Source: Pseudaestuariivita atlantica | GTDB taxonomy: Bacteria > Pseudomonadota > Alphaproteobacteria > Rhodobacterales > Rhodobacteraceae | Length of the DNA stretch: 38,459 nucleotides | Assembly: GCF_001205715.1 (NCBI RefSeq) | Contig: NZ_AQQZ01000014.1 | Span: 1 to 38,459 of the forward strand | Reading direction: 5' to 3' | Shown here: in pieces, positions 15,290 to 23,570 of the stretch | Layout of the letters: the number at the start of each line of letters is the position of its first letter | How positions within the stretch are numbered: position 1 is the stretch's first letter | Translations under genes and position numbers: made by a program | The notes under the pieces: model-generated | The model's input: only the letters and a program-made list of their open reading frames with translations | Database searches by the model: none | What the model was told of the DNA's origin: nothing

Positions 15290-16744
15290 TCAAGCCCCCT
15301 GTTCCGCCAAACTGTAGCGCTTGATTTTGTTGGCCAGGCCAACGCGTGACAATCCGAGCTCCTGAGCAGCTTGCGTCTGATTCCAGTTCAACTTTCGAAG
15401 TGTTGTCTCAACAATTTTGGCTTCCAGAGATTCGACCATTTCCTTCAAGCTTCCGCCCATAACATCAAGCCCCTGTGGAAGTCGCTCAGAAAACCTCAGT
15501 TTGGCGAGGTCAGGCGACAAGTGGCGTTCTGAAATATAGCCACCCTGTTCTGCAATCGCGACCATCTTCTGTACTTCGTTCTCAAGCTCTCGAACATTGC
15601 CGGGGTACTGATACCTAGACAGAACAGCGAGAACTTCAGACGTGAACCCCAGGACACGACGGCCGACCACGCCCGCATACTTCTCCAGGAAAAATTCTGC
15701 CAAAGCCTCGACGTCCTCCGGCCGCTCTCGCAATGGTGGTATCTCAAGACCAAATCCATTCAGGCGATAATACAAGTCTTTCCTGAAGGACCCATTCGCA
15801 ACCAGCTCTTCAAGTGGCCGATTTGTGGCGGCTATGATTCTTACATCCGAATAGTGAACACTATCAGAACCAACCGGCTTCACCTCTCCTTCCTGCAAGA
15901 ATCTTAGGAGCGCAGCTTGAAAGGCGGGAGACACTTCCGAAATCTCATCTAGAAAGACGGTTCCGCCGTCAGCTGCACGAAACAACCCGAGCCGCTCGGC
16001 GGCGATGCCCGGAATCGCACCCGCTAAATGACCAAACAATTCTGCTCGGAGTGTTGTCTCGTCCATGCCCCCGCAATTTTGAACATGCATTGGAGACTCG
16101 GAACGGGACGAATTGAAGTGAATGGCTTTCGCCATCAGTTCCTTGCCGGTACCAGTTTCGCCCGTGATCAGGACCGATAGTTCTGTTTTGGACGCAGCCT
16201 TCGCTTTTGCGACCACGTCCGCCATCTTTGGGCTTGCGTAAACAAGCCGTTCGAATTTGGATATGCCACCTGATACCGAGAGCCGCCTATCTTCATCGAA
16301 CAACTCGTCATCTACCGACAGTTTGAGTTCTCGCGTGACGATTCTATGCCGACGCGACAGCTCTGAAAGTTCCAAAGCTCTCTTGATTGTCAATCTGACC
16401 TGTGAAACGACAACAGGCTTCGTTATGAAAATATAAGCGGCAGAGTCTTTCGCCAGGGCATCCGCCTCGGCGAGCTTTCGAGGGGAGGCCACGACTACAC
16501 GCGCGACATGCGGGTGCGAAAGACGCATCTTGATCGGCAGGCCAGCTTTGGGGTCTTCACCAATGTCCGCGTCGAATATTAACATATTCACTTCGTGGCT
16601 TTCCAAGCGAACAAGAGCTTCCTTGGACGAGCCACATAAATGATATCTATACGCGCGATCCTTCTTCAAAGCCTGCTCAAGAATGAGCTTCAGCTCTTTG
16701 TCTTGCGTAACAGCAAGTACTGTTTTGGCTGTCTCGACATTCAT
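15290..16744 (-). CDS. NtrC-family response regulator, HupR/HoxA-like, with degenerate GAFTGA
   Basis: This 484-aa transcription factor has three domains. The receiver (1-125) has candidate phospho-acceptors D58/D60 and the conserved K109. The AAA+ domain (about 165-400) has Walker A GETGTGKE (195-202) and Walker B GGTVFLDE (260-267). A Fis-type C-terminal helix-turn-helix contains LNWNQTQAAQELGLSRVGLANKIKRY. The sigma-54 contact loop, normally GAFTGA, reads GAIPGI at 242-247, and the usual ELFGH-x-x-GAFTGA-x context is disrupted. It probably regulates hupSL, but likely not as a classical sigma-54 activator. No partner kinase or sensor hydrogenase is in the window. Confidence 0.9.
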   Translation of the reverse strand: MNVETAKTVLAVTQDKELKLILEQALKKDRAYRYHLCGSSKEALVRLESHEVNMLIFDADIGEDPKAGLPIKMRLSHPHVARVVVASPRKLAEADALAKDSAAYIFITKPVVVSQVRLTIKRALELSELSRRHRIVTRELKLSVDDELFDEDRRLSVSGGISKFERLVYASPKMADVVAKAKAASKTELSVLITGETGTGKELMAKAIHFNSSRSESPMHVQNCGGMDETTLRAELFGHLAGAIPGIAAERLGLFRAADGGTVFLDEISEVSPAFQAALLRFLQEGEVKPVGSDSVHYSDVRIIAATNRPLEELVANGSFRKDLYYRLNGFGLEIPPLRERPEDVEALAEFFLEKYAGVVGRRVLGFTSEVLAVLSRYQYPGNVRELENEVQKMVAIAEQGGYISERHLSPDLAKLRFSERLPQGLDVMGGSLKEMVESLEAKIVETTLRKLNWNQTQAAQELGLSRVGLANKIKRYSLAEQGA

Positions 16745-17089
16745 AGCGGTAGGCTAACCTATAGTTAACTTACTTTGCAATTCGAAAAGAAAGTTCGCTG
16801 AAATGACCGCTTGGCCAACGCGGACTTTTTGGTGGCGTGACGGTGGATTGATCCGCGTTGTGCATGGATTAGGCGGTGCGCTACGGCTGTCATAGATGAC
16901 CGGTTTTTCAGCCGCACTGCAGAGTCAAAAATTTGCGCTTGCAGCAACTCTCTCGCTGCGTGCGCTCGCAGCGAGAGAGTTGAATTCACAGGTTGGGGCT
17001 CCTTCGAGACCTTCGCTGCCATCTACTCCAATGACCGGTACGCTCGCAGACCCTTTCCATCAATATGAACTGGCGGCAGCCTGAGAAGC
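16745..17089. other. Junction region without a recognised gene
   Basis: About 345 bases separate the regulator start from the next small gene. They include the regulator's presumed promoter (AT-rich, 16750-16795, no confident -35/-10) and a long inverted repeat at 16945-16982. Overlapping short ORFs on both strands look like chance readings. A plus-strand stretch at about 17005-17060 reads SFETFAAIYSNDRYARRPFPSI in one frame and could be a worn-out transposase or other gene end. Confidence 0.4.
16945..16982. repeat. Perfect 16-bp inverted repeat with 6-base loop
   Basis: The arms CAACTCTCTCGCTGCG (16945-16960) and its exact complement (16967-16982) flank TGCGCT. The stem is long and GC-rich. 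No T-run follows on either strand, so it is not a simple intrinsic terminator. It lies exactly between the hydrogenase block and the T4SS block, which have opposite orientations and visibly different base composition. Confidence 0.75.
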
Positions 17090-17317
17090 CTATCCACTGT
17101 CACTTTTTCCGATCCGCGTGAGCGCATCGAAGTCGATTTCCTGCTTCTGTTCCGCACCCAGATCTGGCCGGATTTCCGATACCGGCTGAGGCCCATGGAC
17201 GTCCCACATCACCGCATGTGAGCCTGTACTCCAGCGATAAACCCAACCAACAACACTGCACCCATCGGTCCCGATCAGATTGGCGATCGCGACGCCCTCA
17301 CCCCTATCATCGTTCAC
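17090..17317 (-). CDS. Small protein of unknown function (75 aa)
   Basis: The reading starts at a GTG at 17317 and gives 75 aa with a plausible globular pattern (GEGVAIANLIGTDGCSVVGWVYRWSTGSHAVMW) and a charged C-terminal tail. No signal, TM or known motif is visible. It lies at the edge of the T4SS block, on the same strand as the XRE regulator. I do not recognise it, and a weak ribosome site keeps confidence modest. Confidence 0.45.
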   Translation of the reverse strand: MNDDRGEGVAIANLIGTDGCSVVGWVYRWSTGSHAVMWDVHGPQPVSEIRPDLGAEQKQEIDFDALTRIGKSDSG

Positions 17318-17486
17318 TGTTTACTGACTTCCTGCACTGTGGCGCTGCGAATTGCGGCGTGGGGTTGCAGAGCGTTCACTACGACCGCGCGCCGGGCTTC
17401 TTTGATGTTGGCTAACTGGTCCTCAAGGAGGGAATGATCATCAGACCGGGAAAATGGGTTTCCGTGTTCTCAACAATTCATTGGCT
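17318..17486. other. Intergenic spacer, nothing recognised
   Basis: This 169-base spacer lies between the 75-aa gene and the XRE regulator stop. I see no convincing gene or hairpin. The very long minus-strand ORF crossing this area (17441-18355) is an antisense/other-frame artefact. Confidence 0.4.
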
Positions 17487-17744
17487 TCAAATCCTGTGGT
17501 CGGGCTCCGTGGCGGCTTCAACGATCGCCAGAAGCTGGAACGGATCAAAGCCGATGGCACGCGCCAAAACGACCAGTTCGACAACGTCGACCCGGCGCTG
17601 ACCGCTTTCAAGACGGGCAATAAGGGATTGGTGGCATCTGAGCCTATCCGCCAAGTCTTTCTGGCCGAGGCCCGCTTTGATGCGCGCGTCGACCAACGCC
17701 TGGCAGAGTGCCACTTGCCCTTTGCTTCTGATTGTCTTTGCCAC
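17487..17744 (-). CDS. XRE-family helix-turn-helix regulator (85 aa)
   Basis: This 85-aa DNA-binding protein has a clear XRE helix-turn-helix: LVDARIKAGLGQKDLADRLRCHQSLIARLESGQRRVDVVELVVLARAIGFDP, the Cro/CI-type pattern. The start is a GTG at 17744; an in-frame stop two codons upstream fixes it as the most upstream choice. It has no sensor domain. Two inverted repeats lie immediately upstream, one only 1 nt from the start codon, which points to autoregulation. It probably controls the T4SS operon or its own small unit. Confidence 0.85.
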   Translation of the reverse strand: MAKTIRSKGQVALCQALVDARIKAGLGQKDLADRLRCHQSLIARLESGQRRVDVVELVVLARAIGFDPFQLLAIVEAATEPDHRI

Positions 17745-17745
17745 G

Positions 17746-17766
17746 CGTCACATACCTTTTGTGACG
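17746..17766 (-). promoter_or_regulatory. Operator-like dyad at the XRE gene start
   Basis: CGTCACA-N7-TGTGACG is a perfect 7-bp inverted repeat that ends 1 base before the GTG start of the XRE gene and covers its ribosome-binding region. Binding here by the product would block translation start or transcription elongation. Arm length and spacing fit XRE operators. Confidence 0.55.
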
Positions 17767-17787
17767 TCGCTAGCGGATGAAATCTGT

Positions 17788-17804
17788 TATCTAAAAAGTA
17801 GATA
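17788..17804 (-). promoter_or_regulatory. Second dyad upstream of the XRE gene
   Basis: TATCTA-N5-TAGATA is a perfect 6-bp inverted repeat about 45 nt upstream of the XRE start, in an AT-rich stretch where a promoter would be expected. It differs in sequence from the nearer dyad, so it may bind another factor or include the -10 region. Confidence 0.4.
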
Positions 17805-17868
17805 TTTGAGGGTGTTATCGGCGTCTGGTTTCCATGGGCTGCAAGTCTGATGCTCCCGAGGCTGCCCA

Positions 17869-18189
17869 TCAATCCCCTACCAATTGCAGAAATCGGCCAT
17901 AGTCCTCGCTGACTTCGCGCGCTTCCTCGAAAGCGCGGGCGCGTTCGCTGTCGAGGCAACGGAAGTAGCTCTGGATATTCTGGATGTAGTCTTCGAAATC
18001 GCCACGGATGATGTCCGCATAGTCTCGCGCTGCCTGCGAATCGCTTGGCAGGAAAGGACGGGCCGGGGCGAAGCAGGATTCCGCGAAACCCGGCCCGGGG
18101 AGGCAGATCAGGAGGGCCATAGCTTGTAATGAGAGCAGGCCTGTCAACCTTGGGTTTCTCAAACCTGTTATCTCCTTGATCGCGGACAC
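17869..18189 (-). CDS. Exported protein of unknown function (106 aa)
   Basis: The protein has a basic start, a hydrophobic stretch (LLSLQAMALLICLPGPGFA) and a likely signal-peptidase site before ESCFAPARPFLP. The mature part of about 70 aa has two cysteines, one near the mature N-terminus and one in SYFRCLDSE, and is otherwise helical and acidic. It could be a small periplasmic accessory protein of the adjacent secretion system. It is divergent from the T4SS operon and shares its upstream region. I do not recognise a named family. Confidence 0.65.
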   Translation of the reverse strand: MSAIKEITGLRNPRLTGLLSLQAMALLICLPGPGFAESCFAPARPFLPSDSQAARDYADIIRGDFEDYIQNIQSYFRCLDSERARAFEEAREVSEDYGRFLQLVGD

Positions 18190-18252
18190 TGGCCGTGACT
18201 AGTGTTTGCGTAACCAAACTACAGCTAAAGCATGATATTACATCTTGCGGTT

Positions 18253-18266
18253 GATAGTATACTATC
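18253..18266. promoter_or_regulatory. Perfect 14-bp palindrome in the divergent T4SS promoter region
   Basis: GATAGTATACTATC is a perfect palindrome between the divergent exported-protein gene and the first T4SS gene. A possible -35 (TTGCGG, 18245-18250) precedes it and a weak -10 (TAACTC) lies 17 bases later, so the palindrome would fill the spacer. A dimeric repressor such as the nearby XRE protein or a plasmid global regulator is the likely ligand. Confidence 0.55.
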
Positions 18267-18318
18267 GTAACTCTGGGCTTCAAGTGGGAATGCCTGGGGT
18301 TGCGCCATTGGAGAAAGC

Positions 18319-18684
18319 GTGAGCCGGGCCATGAACTGGGACATCGAAGCACCAAATGTGGTTACGGAAGCACGTTTCCGCGAACTCGTGGAAAGTGGCT
18401 ATAGCGCTGAAATCCTGTGCCAGGAGTCGGCACACAAGAAGGGCCCCAGCTACTACGGGGTCTGGATCATGCGCGTCGTCTCTGACGAGGGCGTGGAGAA
18501 GCTGCTGGTCACGGCCCGTACCCGGACGACCTATAACGACATCAAGATCCGCGAGTTCAAGACAATCACGGGCGTGGTGTCTTTCCTCATTGGGATTGGT
18601 TTCTCCCATGCCGATGTCCCGCTCGAGGAGGGCCAGCGGACAACGCACAAGCTGGCCGCAACCGACAAGGGCGGCAGCAAGTAG
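18319..18684 (+). CDS. First gene of the T4SS operon, unknown function (121 aa)
   Basis: The start is a GTG at 18319 with GGAG five bases upstream; an ATG at 18331 is the alternative. The 121-aa soluble product is mixed alpha/beta ([35 protein letters not shown]) with no signal or recognised motif. Its 3' end overlaps the VirB1 start by about 77 nt in a different frame. Position at the head of the operon suggests a regulator or cytoplasmic accessory factor, but this is only inferred. Confidence 0.65.
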   Translation: MSRAMNWDIEAPNVVTEARFRELVESGYSAEILCQESAHKKGPSYYGVWIMRVVSDEGVEKLLVTARTRTTYNDIKIREFKTITGVVSFLIGIGFSHADVPLEEGQRTTHKLAATDKGGSK

Positions 18685-19348
18685 CCTTCTCCTTTTCTGG
18701 TTCCTGACGGGTTCCGCCAATGCGCAGATGGTACTGGTCATGGAGAGCGATGGCTCTCTGACCCCGTCCCACTCCCAGGACAGCTTTGCCCGCAATTACA
18801 ATGGCGGCATTGGCCAGGGTTCGGCGGCTGATGAGCTGGCAATCCTCGGTGAAGATGAACCAGCTATTGAACCTAACGCATTGCGTTTTACAGCCCTTGC
18901 CCGCCCGGCACCCCTGCCCCGCGCCGATGTTCTGGCGGCCATCGAGGCCACCGCCCTTCGTTACGCGGGTCATCCCGGGCTGCGGCGCACGGATCTCTCG
19001 GTTCGTGATTGGCTGACGCTCTACCGTGCAAATATCGAAATCGAGAGCGCCTACCGGCAGGATGCTGTCTCAAGCGCGGGCGCTATCGGCCTTGGTCAAT
19101 TGATGCCCGCGACGGCGCGGGATCTGGGCGTCGACCCACGTGATCCGCTGCAAAACCTGGACGGCTCCGCCCGCTACCTTGCGATGATGCTGGAGACGTT
19201 TGGCGATCCGCGCCTGGCACTCGCGGCCTACAACGCCGGACCGGATTCGGTCCGCCAGTACGGCGGCATTCCCCCCTACCGAGAAACCCAGAACCACGTC
19301 GCCCATGTGATGGCCGTCGTGGCCCGATTGGAAGGATCAAATTCATGA
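18608..19348 (+). CDS. virB1: VirB1-like lytic transglycosylase
   Basis: This is a periplasmic muramidase that opens peptidoglycan for the secretion channel. The SLT domain occupies the C-terminal half: [33 protein letters not shown] holds the catalytic Glu, and [13 protein letters not shown] is the second conserved motif. The signal peptide requires starting at ATG 18608 or 18614 inside the previous gene: basic residues, then [15 protein letters not shown] with cleavage before Q. The 77-nt overlap is unusual but the frame is open and the motif is clear. The product is about 246 aa. It overlaps VirB2 by 4 nt. Confidence 0.87.
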   Translation: MPMSRSRRASGQRTSWPQPTRAAASSLLLFWFLTGSANAQMVLVMESDGSLTPSHSQDSFARNYNGGIGQGSAADELAILGEDEPAIEPNALRFTALARPAPLPRADVLAAIEATALRYAGHPGLRRTDLSVRDWLTLYRANIEIESAYRQDAVSSAGAIGLGQLMPATARDLGVDPRDPLQNLDGSARYLAMMLETFGDPRLALAAYNAGPDSVRQYGGIPPYRETQNHVAHVMAVVARLEGSNS

Positions 19349-19638
19349 GACAGATTTCAAACCTATTTGTCGCCTCACTGGCGCTCTTCCTACTCGTCGC
19401 CGAGCCTGCGCTGGCTCAAAGCATCGACCTCTCCCCGATCCAGAGCCTGTTGCAGGGGATCGTCGATGCGCTGACCGGCCCGCTTGGCGTCGTGATCGCG
19501 ACACTCGCCGTTCTGGGCGTCTTCCTCAGCTGGTTCTTTAACATCATCGATCTGCGCCAGGCACTCTGGGTGCTTGTCGGCATCGCCGGTGTCGCCGCCG
19601 CTCCCACCATTGTTGCCGCGGTCTTCGCCGGTGGCTGA
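19345..19638 (+). CDS. virB2: VirB2-like major pilin
   Basis: This 97-aa pilin precursor has a signal peptide (cut after EPALA, about residue 24), then two hydrophobic helices (about 45-65 and 72-95) separated by a short loop. That is the standard VirB2 layout, with a [19 protein letters not shown] core. It is the extracellular pilus subunit of the T4SS. It starts at the VirB1 stop (ATGA) and overlaps VirB3 by 8 nt. Confidence 0.88.
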   Translation: MRQISNLFVASLALFLLVAEPALAQSIDLSPIQSLLQGIVDALTGPLGVVIATLAVLGVFLSWFFNIIDLRQALWVLVGIAGVAAAPTIVAAVFAGG

Positions 19639-19909
19639 GCGCTCGCCCCTCTTTCTCGGCCTCGTGCGGCCGCCCAAACTTCTGGGCCTGCCCATCATGT
19701 ACGCGATGGTCTGGCTCTTCGGCTCCGTGCTGCTCTTCGTCTGGGTCCAGCACATCGCGGTGCTGGGCGTGGCCGCCCTGCTCTATCCCGTGCTTTGGAA
19801 GGCCGCGGACTGGGATCCGCGCTTCATCGATGTGATGATGACGGCGCTGCAGGAGACACCGCCCACGCGGAACCGGTCCATCCACGGCGGGGACAGCTAT
19901 GCCCCGTGA
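19631..19909 (+). CDS. virB3: VirB3-like inner-membrane protein
   Basis: The start is taken as GTG 19631 ([21 protein letters not shown]); the more upstream ATG at 19574 lies in VirB2 and gives a proline-rich non-homologous extension. The 92-aa product has the VirB3/TrbD pattern: a short conserved N-terminus with LFLGLVRPPKLLG, a hydrophobic hairpin (about 20-55), then WDPRFIDVMMTALQ. It anchors VirB4 in the inner membrane. It overlaps VirB4 by 11 nt. Confidence 0.87.
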   Translation: MAERSPLFLGLVRPPKLLGLPIMYAMVWLFGSVLLFVWVQHIAVLGVAALLYPVLWKAADWDPRFIDVMMTALQETPPTRNRSIHGGDSYAP

Positions 19910-22262
19910 CGAAGCCTTCGATCTCCGGACCATGACGCCCGACTGGTATGCACGCGAAACCCGCCTCGCGCATATGCTGCCCTATGTCAGCCTGGTCGAT
20001 GACCGCACCGTGCGAACCCGCGTGAACGAGCTTTTCCAGTGCATCCGGCTCGACGGGGTCAACAGCTACACGACGGATGATGCCTATCTCGACAAGGTGA
20101 CAGCACTCTTCGCCCGCATCATCGCGCAGCTGGGGCCGGAGTTCAGCTACTACGTCCACAAAGTCTCGAAGGCGATCTCGCCAGACCTCGAGCCCGTGTG
20201 CGAGGACAGTTTTGCTGGAGAAGTTGATCGGCTCTGGAGCGCGAAACTTGAGACCAGCGGGTTGCGCGACAAAACCCTGACGCTCACCGTCATTCACCGC
20301 CCGCCTCCTAAAAGCGTCCTGCCCTTCCTGAACCGAAGCGCCCCGGACCGGCTGAAGGAGGCAACCGAGAAACGCCTTCGCCGATTGGGCGAGGCCGTGA
20401 GTGTGTTCCTGTCGGGCCTGACGGAGTTGAACCCACGTGTGCTTAAGGCCGAGAGCGGCGAACTCATCGGCTTTCTGGGGGCCCTCAACACCGGCCAGGA
20501 ATTGCCGCTCTATCCGGCCAATACCTACGGCTTTCTGTCGTTCAACGTGGCCAACACGCGAGTGACGTTTCACAGAGATCACTTCGAGCTCTCCGAGGGC
20601 GTCGTGGGACATCGCTTCGGGAAGAGCTTCACCATCGGAGAATACTCAGAAGCCACCTCCTGCACCATGTTCGACATGCTGAACCTGCCGGTCGACATGA
20701 TCGTCACGCATTCCTTCACGCCGATCAACTCGAACCTCATGGCAGGCCGCATCAAGCGGCAAAAACGCCAGATGCAGGCCAGCCAGGACGCTGCCCTGTC
20801 GCTCATGGAAGCCCTCGACATCGCCGCCGATGATCTGGAGGCCAAGCGCCAGAGCTTCGGCGAGCATCACATGGTGGTGACGATCTTTTGTGACACGCTG
20901 GACGAGTTGCAAACGCTCAGCGCCGAGATCGTCAACGCCGCTGCCGCCGAAGGCGTGAAGATGATCGGCGAGCGGGTCGCGGCCAAGGCGCACTACCTCA
21001 GCCAGCATCCCGGCAACCAGCCCAAGCGCGTGCGCGCAAGCGCGATCACCAATCGCAACTTCGCGGATTTCGCGGCCTTCCACCGGACGCAGCTCGGCAA
21101 GCCTGCCGAGAAAACCCCTTGGGGCAAGGTCATCACCTATCTGCCAACGCCCGAACAGAGCGCCTATCGGTTTTCCTATCACGAGCAAGGCAGTCCCGAG
21201 AAAGAGCCCACCAGCGGGCATACGCTGATCATGGGACGACCCGGGTCAGGCAAATCGGTGCTTTCCGCCTTTCTCATGACACAGGCCCGTCGAGCAGGGG
21301 CGCGGATCTTCGTCTTCGATTACCGCCTCGGTATGGAGATGGCGGTCCGCGCCAATGGCGGGCGCTATGCGTCTTTGAAAGCCGGACAGCCCACAGGCCT
21401 CAACCCGCTCTGGACCGAGACCGATGCGCGCGGCACGGCATGGCTCTCGGACTGGCTCGCCACCCTGCTCTACCGTGCTGACAAGCCGCTCACGCCTGCC
21501 CAGACCAACCGCATCCAGGAAGTGGTGCGCCAGAACGCGCAGGCCACAAACCCGGCACTGCGGAACTGGCGGGATTTCGCATCACTCTTTGTCTCCACCG
21601 ACGACGGTGGCGATCTGCACCAGCGCCTTCTCGAATGGACCGAAGAGGGCCGCTACGGCTGGATCTTCGGGCAGACGCTGGAAGACACCTTCTCGCTGGA
21701 GGGCGATATCGTCGGCTTCGATCTCACCGGCATTCTCGACAGCGAGGCCGAGAAGGAACGTATGGCCGTTCTCTCTTATCTCTTCCGCCGGGTCGAGCGC
21801 GAGATCGAGGACCGCCGCCCCACGATCATCGTCATCGACGAGGCCTGGAAGGCACTCGACAACGCGTATTTCGCCGAGCGGCTGTCGAACTGGCTCGTGA
21901 CTGCGCGCAAGCAGAACACCGTCGCGGTGATGATGACGCAATACGCAAGCCAGCTCGAGCGCACCCGGACCGGCAAGACCATCGTCGAGGCGGTGCCGAC
22001 GCAGATCCTGCTTCCGAACATCCGCGCCCATGCTGCCGATTACGCGATGCTGAACCTCTATGAGAAGGAACTCGACGTGCTTCTCAACACCGGCAGCGAC
22101 AGCCGCCTTGCGCTCATCCGTGACGACCAGGGCTCCATCGTCGTCGACGCCGATCTGAGCGCTCTCGGACCCAATCTCACCATCCTCGGCGGCATGGAAA
22201 AAGGCGAGGCGCTGGTGGGCGCCGATTACCGCGACCGCCCTGACTTCTGGAGGCTCTCATGA
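19899..22262 (+). CDS. virB4: VirB4-like T4SS ATPase
   Basis: This 787-aa ATPase powers pilus assembly and substrate transfer at the inner membrane. The N-terminal CagE/TrbE/VirB domain runs to about 400. The C-terminal RecA-like domain has Walker A GRPGSGKS (446-453), Walker B IIVIDEAWKAL (about 643-653) and the later MMTQYASQLE motif. Length is typical. It overlaps the preceding virB3 by 11 nt and the following lipoprotein gene by 4 nt. No disruption is seen. Confidence 0.96.
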   Translation: MPRDEAFDLRTMTPDWYARETRLAHMLPYVSLVDDRTVRTRVNELFQCIRLDGVNSYTTDDAYLDKVTALFARIIAQLGPEFSYYVHKVSKAISPDLEPVCEDSFAGEVDRLWSAKLETSGLRDKTLTLTVIHRPPPKSVLPFLNRSAPDRLKEATEKRLRRLGEAVSVFLSGLTELNPRVLKAESGELIGFLGALNTGQELPLYPANTYGFLSFNVANTRVTFHRDHFELSEGVVGHRFGKSFTIGEYSEATSCTMFDMLNLPVDMIVTHSFTPINSNLMAGRIKRQKRQMQASQDAALSLMEALDIAADDLEAKRQSFGEHHMVVTIFCDTLDELQTLSAEIVNAAAAEGVKMIGERVAAKAHYLSQHPGNQPKRVRASAITNRNFADFAAFHRTQLGKPAEKTPWGKVITYLPTPEQSAYRFSYHEQGSPEKEPTSGHTLIMGRPGSGKSVLSAFLMTQARRAGARIFVFDYRLGMEMAVRANGGRYASLKAGQPTGLNPLWTETDARGTAWLSDWLATLLYRADKPLTPAQTNRIQEVVRQNAQATNPALRNWRDFASLFVSTDDGGDLHQRLLEWTEEGRYGWIFGQTLEDTFSLEGDIVGFDLTGILDSEAEKERMAVLSYLFRRVEREIEDRRPTIIVIDEAWKALDNAYFAERLSNWLVTARKQNTVAVMMTQYASQLERTRTGKTIVEAVPTQILLPNIRAHAADYAMLNLYEKELDVLLNTGSDSRLALIRDDQGSIVVDADLSALGPNLTILGGMEKGEALVGADYRDRPDFWRLS

Positions 22263-22426
22263 CCCGCATTTTGTTTCTTCTCGCCGCGCTCGGCGCTTTG
22301 GCCTCCTGCGCCCAATACCAGGAACCGCAGGCCAATTGCTTCACCTACCTGGCCTCGACAGCCCCTGTCGCGCCGGATTGCAGCTTCACGCCCCTCGGCG
22401 CACCGGTGGGCGACATTGACGTCTAG
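22259..22426 (+). CDS. virB7: VirB7-like lipoprotein (55 aa)
   Basis: This short gene reads from ATG 22259, overlapping the VirB4 stop, to TAG at 22424-22426. The product starts MTRILFLLAALGALASC, a clear lipoprotein signal with lipobox LASC and lipidated Cys17. The mature part of about 39 residues has two more Cys and is proline-rich, like VirB7 proteins that pair with VirB9 in the outer-membrane core. Here it lies after VirB4 rather than before VirB8. It overlaps the next gene's TTG start by 11 nt. Confidence 0.8.
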   Translation: MTRILFLLAALGALASCAQYQEPQANCFTYLASTAPVAPDCSFTPLGAPVGDIDV

Positions 22427-23570
22427 GCTGCCTCATATCCTGGCCCTTTGCCTGCTGCCCGGTCTCGCCCTGTCCCAAGGTGTACCCACCAATGACAGCG
22501 GGCTGACCGCGCGCGACATCGTCGAAACGGGTGATCGCGAAGCCGACCTCGCGATTCAGGCTGACAAGCTTGCCGTGCGTGAACTCATCGCCGAAATCGA
22601 ACGGGAGCAATTGGCCACCCTGCAGCGCATCCTCGATGCCCAGACCAGCTTCGGCGGTCAGGGCTTGCCGGCCATGGTCTCGGGGCTGGAAAGCGGCAGC
22701 GGCGATCCGACCCGCTCTGTCGAGGCGGTCTATGGCACGGGTGCGATCGATCCCAACCCCGGCGGCGCGCAAATGTTCGGGGATGCGGCAGAAAGCATCG
22801 AGCAGCTCATCATCCGCGTCGCCCAGGAGACCAGCGGGTTTGCCGGTGTTGGCCGTGCAGGTCTCTCCCCGGTTCAATGGCGCGCCCTGCTGCAGGCGCT
22901 CGTCTGGCAGGAAAGCCGTTTCACCATCGGTGCCCGCTCGCCGGTCGGGGCCTTCGGCCTCACCCAGATCATGCCCGGCACCGCCAGCGATCTCGGCATC
23001 AACCCGGAATACTATGACAGCCCTTACCTACAGGTGCATGGCGGTGCTCGCTATCTCGCGGCCCAGCTCAACACCTTCGACGGCAATATCATCAACGCGC
23101 TCGCGGCTTATAACGCCGGACCGGGTCGCGTCTTCGAATATGGTGGCGTGCCGCCTTTCGCCGAGACCCAGCACTACGTCCAGGTCATCCCCGAACGCTA
23201 CAATCTCTACCTAAGCCGCATCGGCGGGATCGAAGCGCTTGGCACGATCGACCCCGCGCTTCTGGCCAATGCCAACCTCTCGCTCACTGGGCACGGCGCG
23301 GCCTTCTATGGCAACAACTCACCCGCCGCGATCAGGCAAGCCGCCCTACGTATTGCGGATATCGTCGAACGGATTTCCGAGACCGAGGATGTGCAGGAGA
23401 GCGTTGCGCTCAACACTTATGCCCGCGCCGAACTCGTGCGTCTCGTGGCCGCCCGCATCCGGCTTCAGGCCGCCCGCACCCGCGTACTCTCCGCCAAAGA
23501 GCTGGCCCAGGCCAGCGCCCGCATGGCCGAAGGCGCGTTCATGGATTTTACGATCAGGGAGATTGAATGA
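22416..23570 (+). CDS. Second lytic transglycosylase, with VirB5-like flanking segments
   Basis: The start is TTG 22416, giving 384 aa. A signal peptide ends at about 20 (LPGLALS before QGVP). A helical region (25-75) follows, then an SLT domain at about 150-270 with the catalytic Glu in WQESRF (E166), GAFGLTQIMPGTASDLGI and [12 protein letters not shown]. The C-terminal helical tail (about 325-384) contains VQESVALNTYARAEL and ends FMDFTIREIE. Both ends match the VirB5 protein encoded next: VirB5 begins its mature part QGVPVVDTQ, has LKQSVDLNTRVTAEL, and ends RFMDFTLPDLRAD. So the SLT domain appears to sit inside a VirB5-like scaffold. Confidence 0.85.
   Translation: MTSRLPHILALCLLPGLALSQGVPTNDSGLTARDIVETGDREADLAIQADKLAVRELIAEIEREQLATLQRILDAQTSFGGQGLPAMVSGLESGSGDPTRSVEAVYGTGAIDPNPGGAQMFGDAAESIEQLIIRVAQETSGFAGVGRAGLSPVQWRALLQALVWQESRFTIGARSPVGAFGLTQIMPGTASDLGINPEYYDSPYLQVHGGARYLAAQLNTFDGNIINALAAYNAGPGRVFEYGGVPPFAETQHYVQVIPERYNLYLSRIGGIEALGTIDPALLANANLSLTGHGAAFYGNNSPAAIRQAALRIADIVERISETEDVQESVALNTYARAELVRLVAARIRLQAARTRVLSAKELAQASARMAEGAFMDFTIREIE

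Noticed and set aside
14261-15349. 362-aa plus-strand ORF
   Set aside because: Antisense to hupS and the zinc-ribbon gene.
17441-18355. 304-aa minus-strand ORF
   Set aside because: Arg/Ser/Pro-rich nonsense pattern overlapping the XRE regulator and exported-protein genes in another frame; those two have clear motifs.
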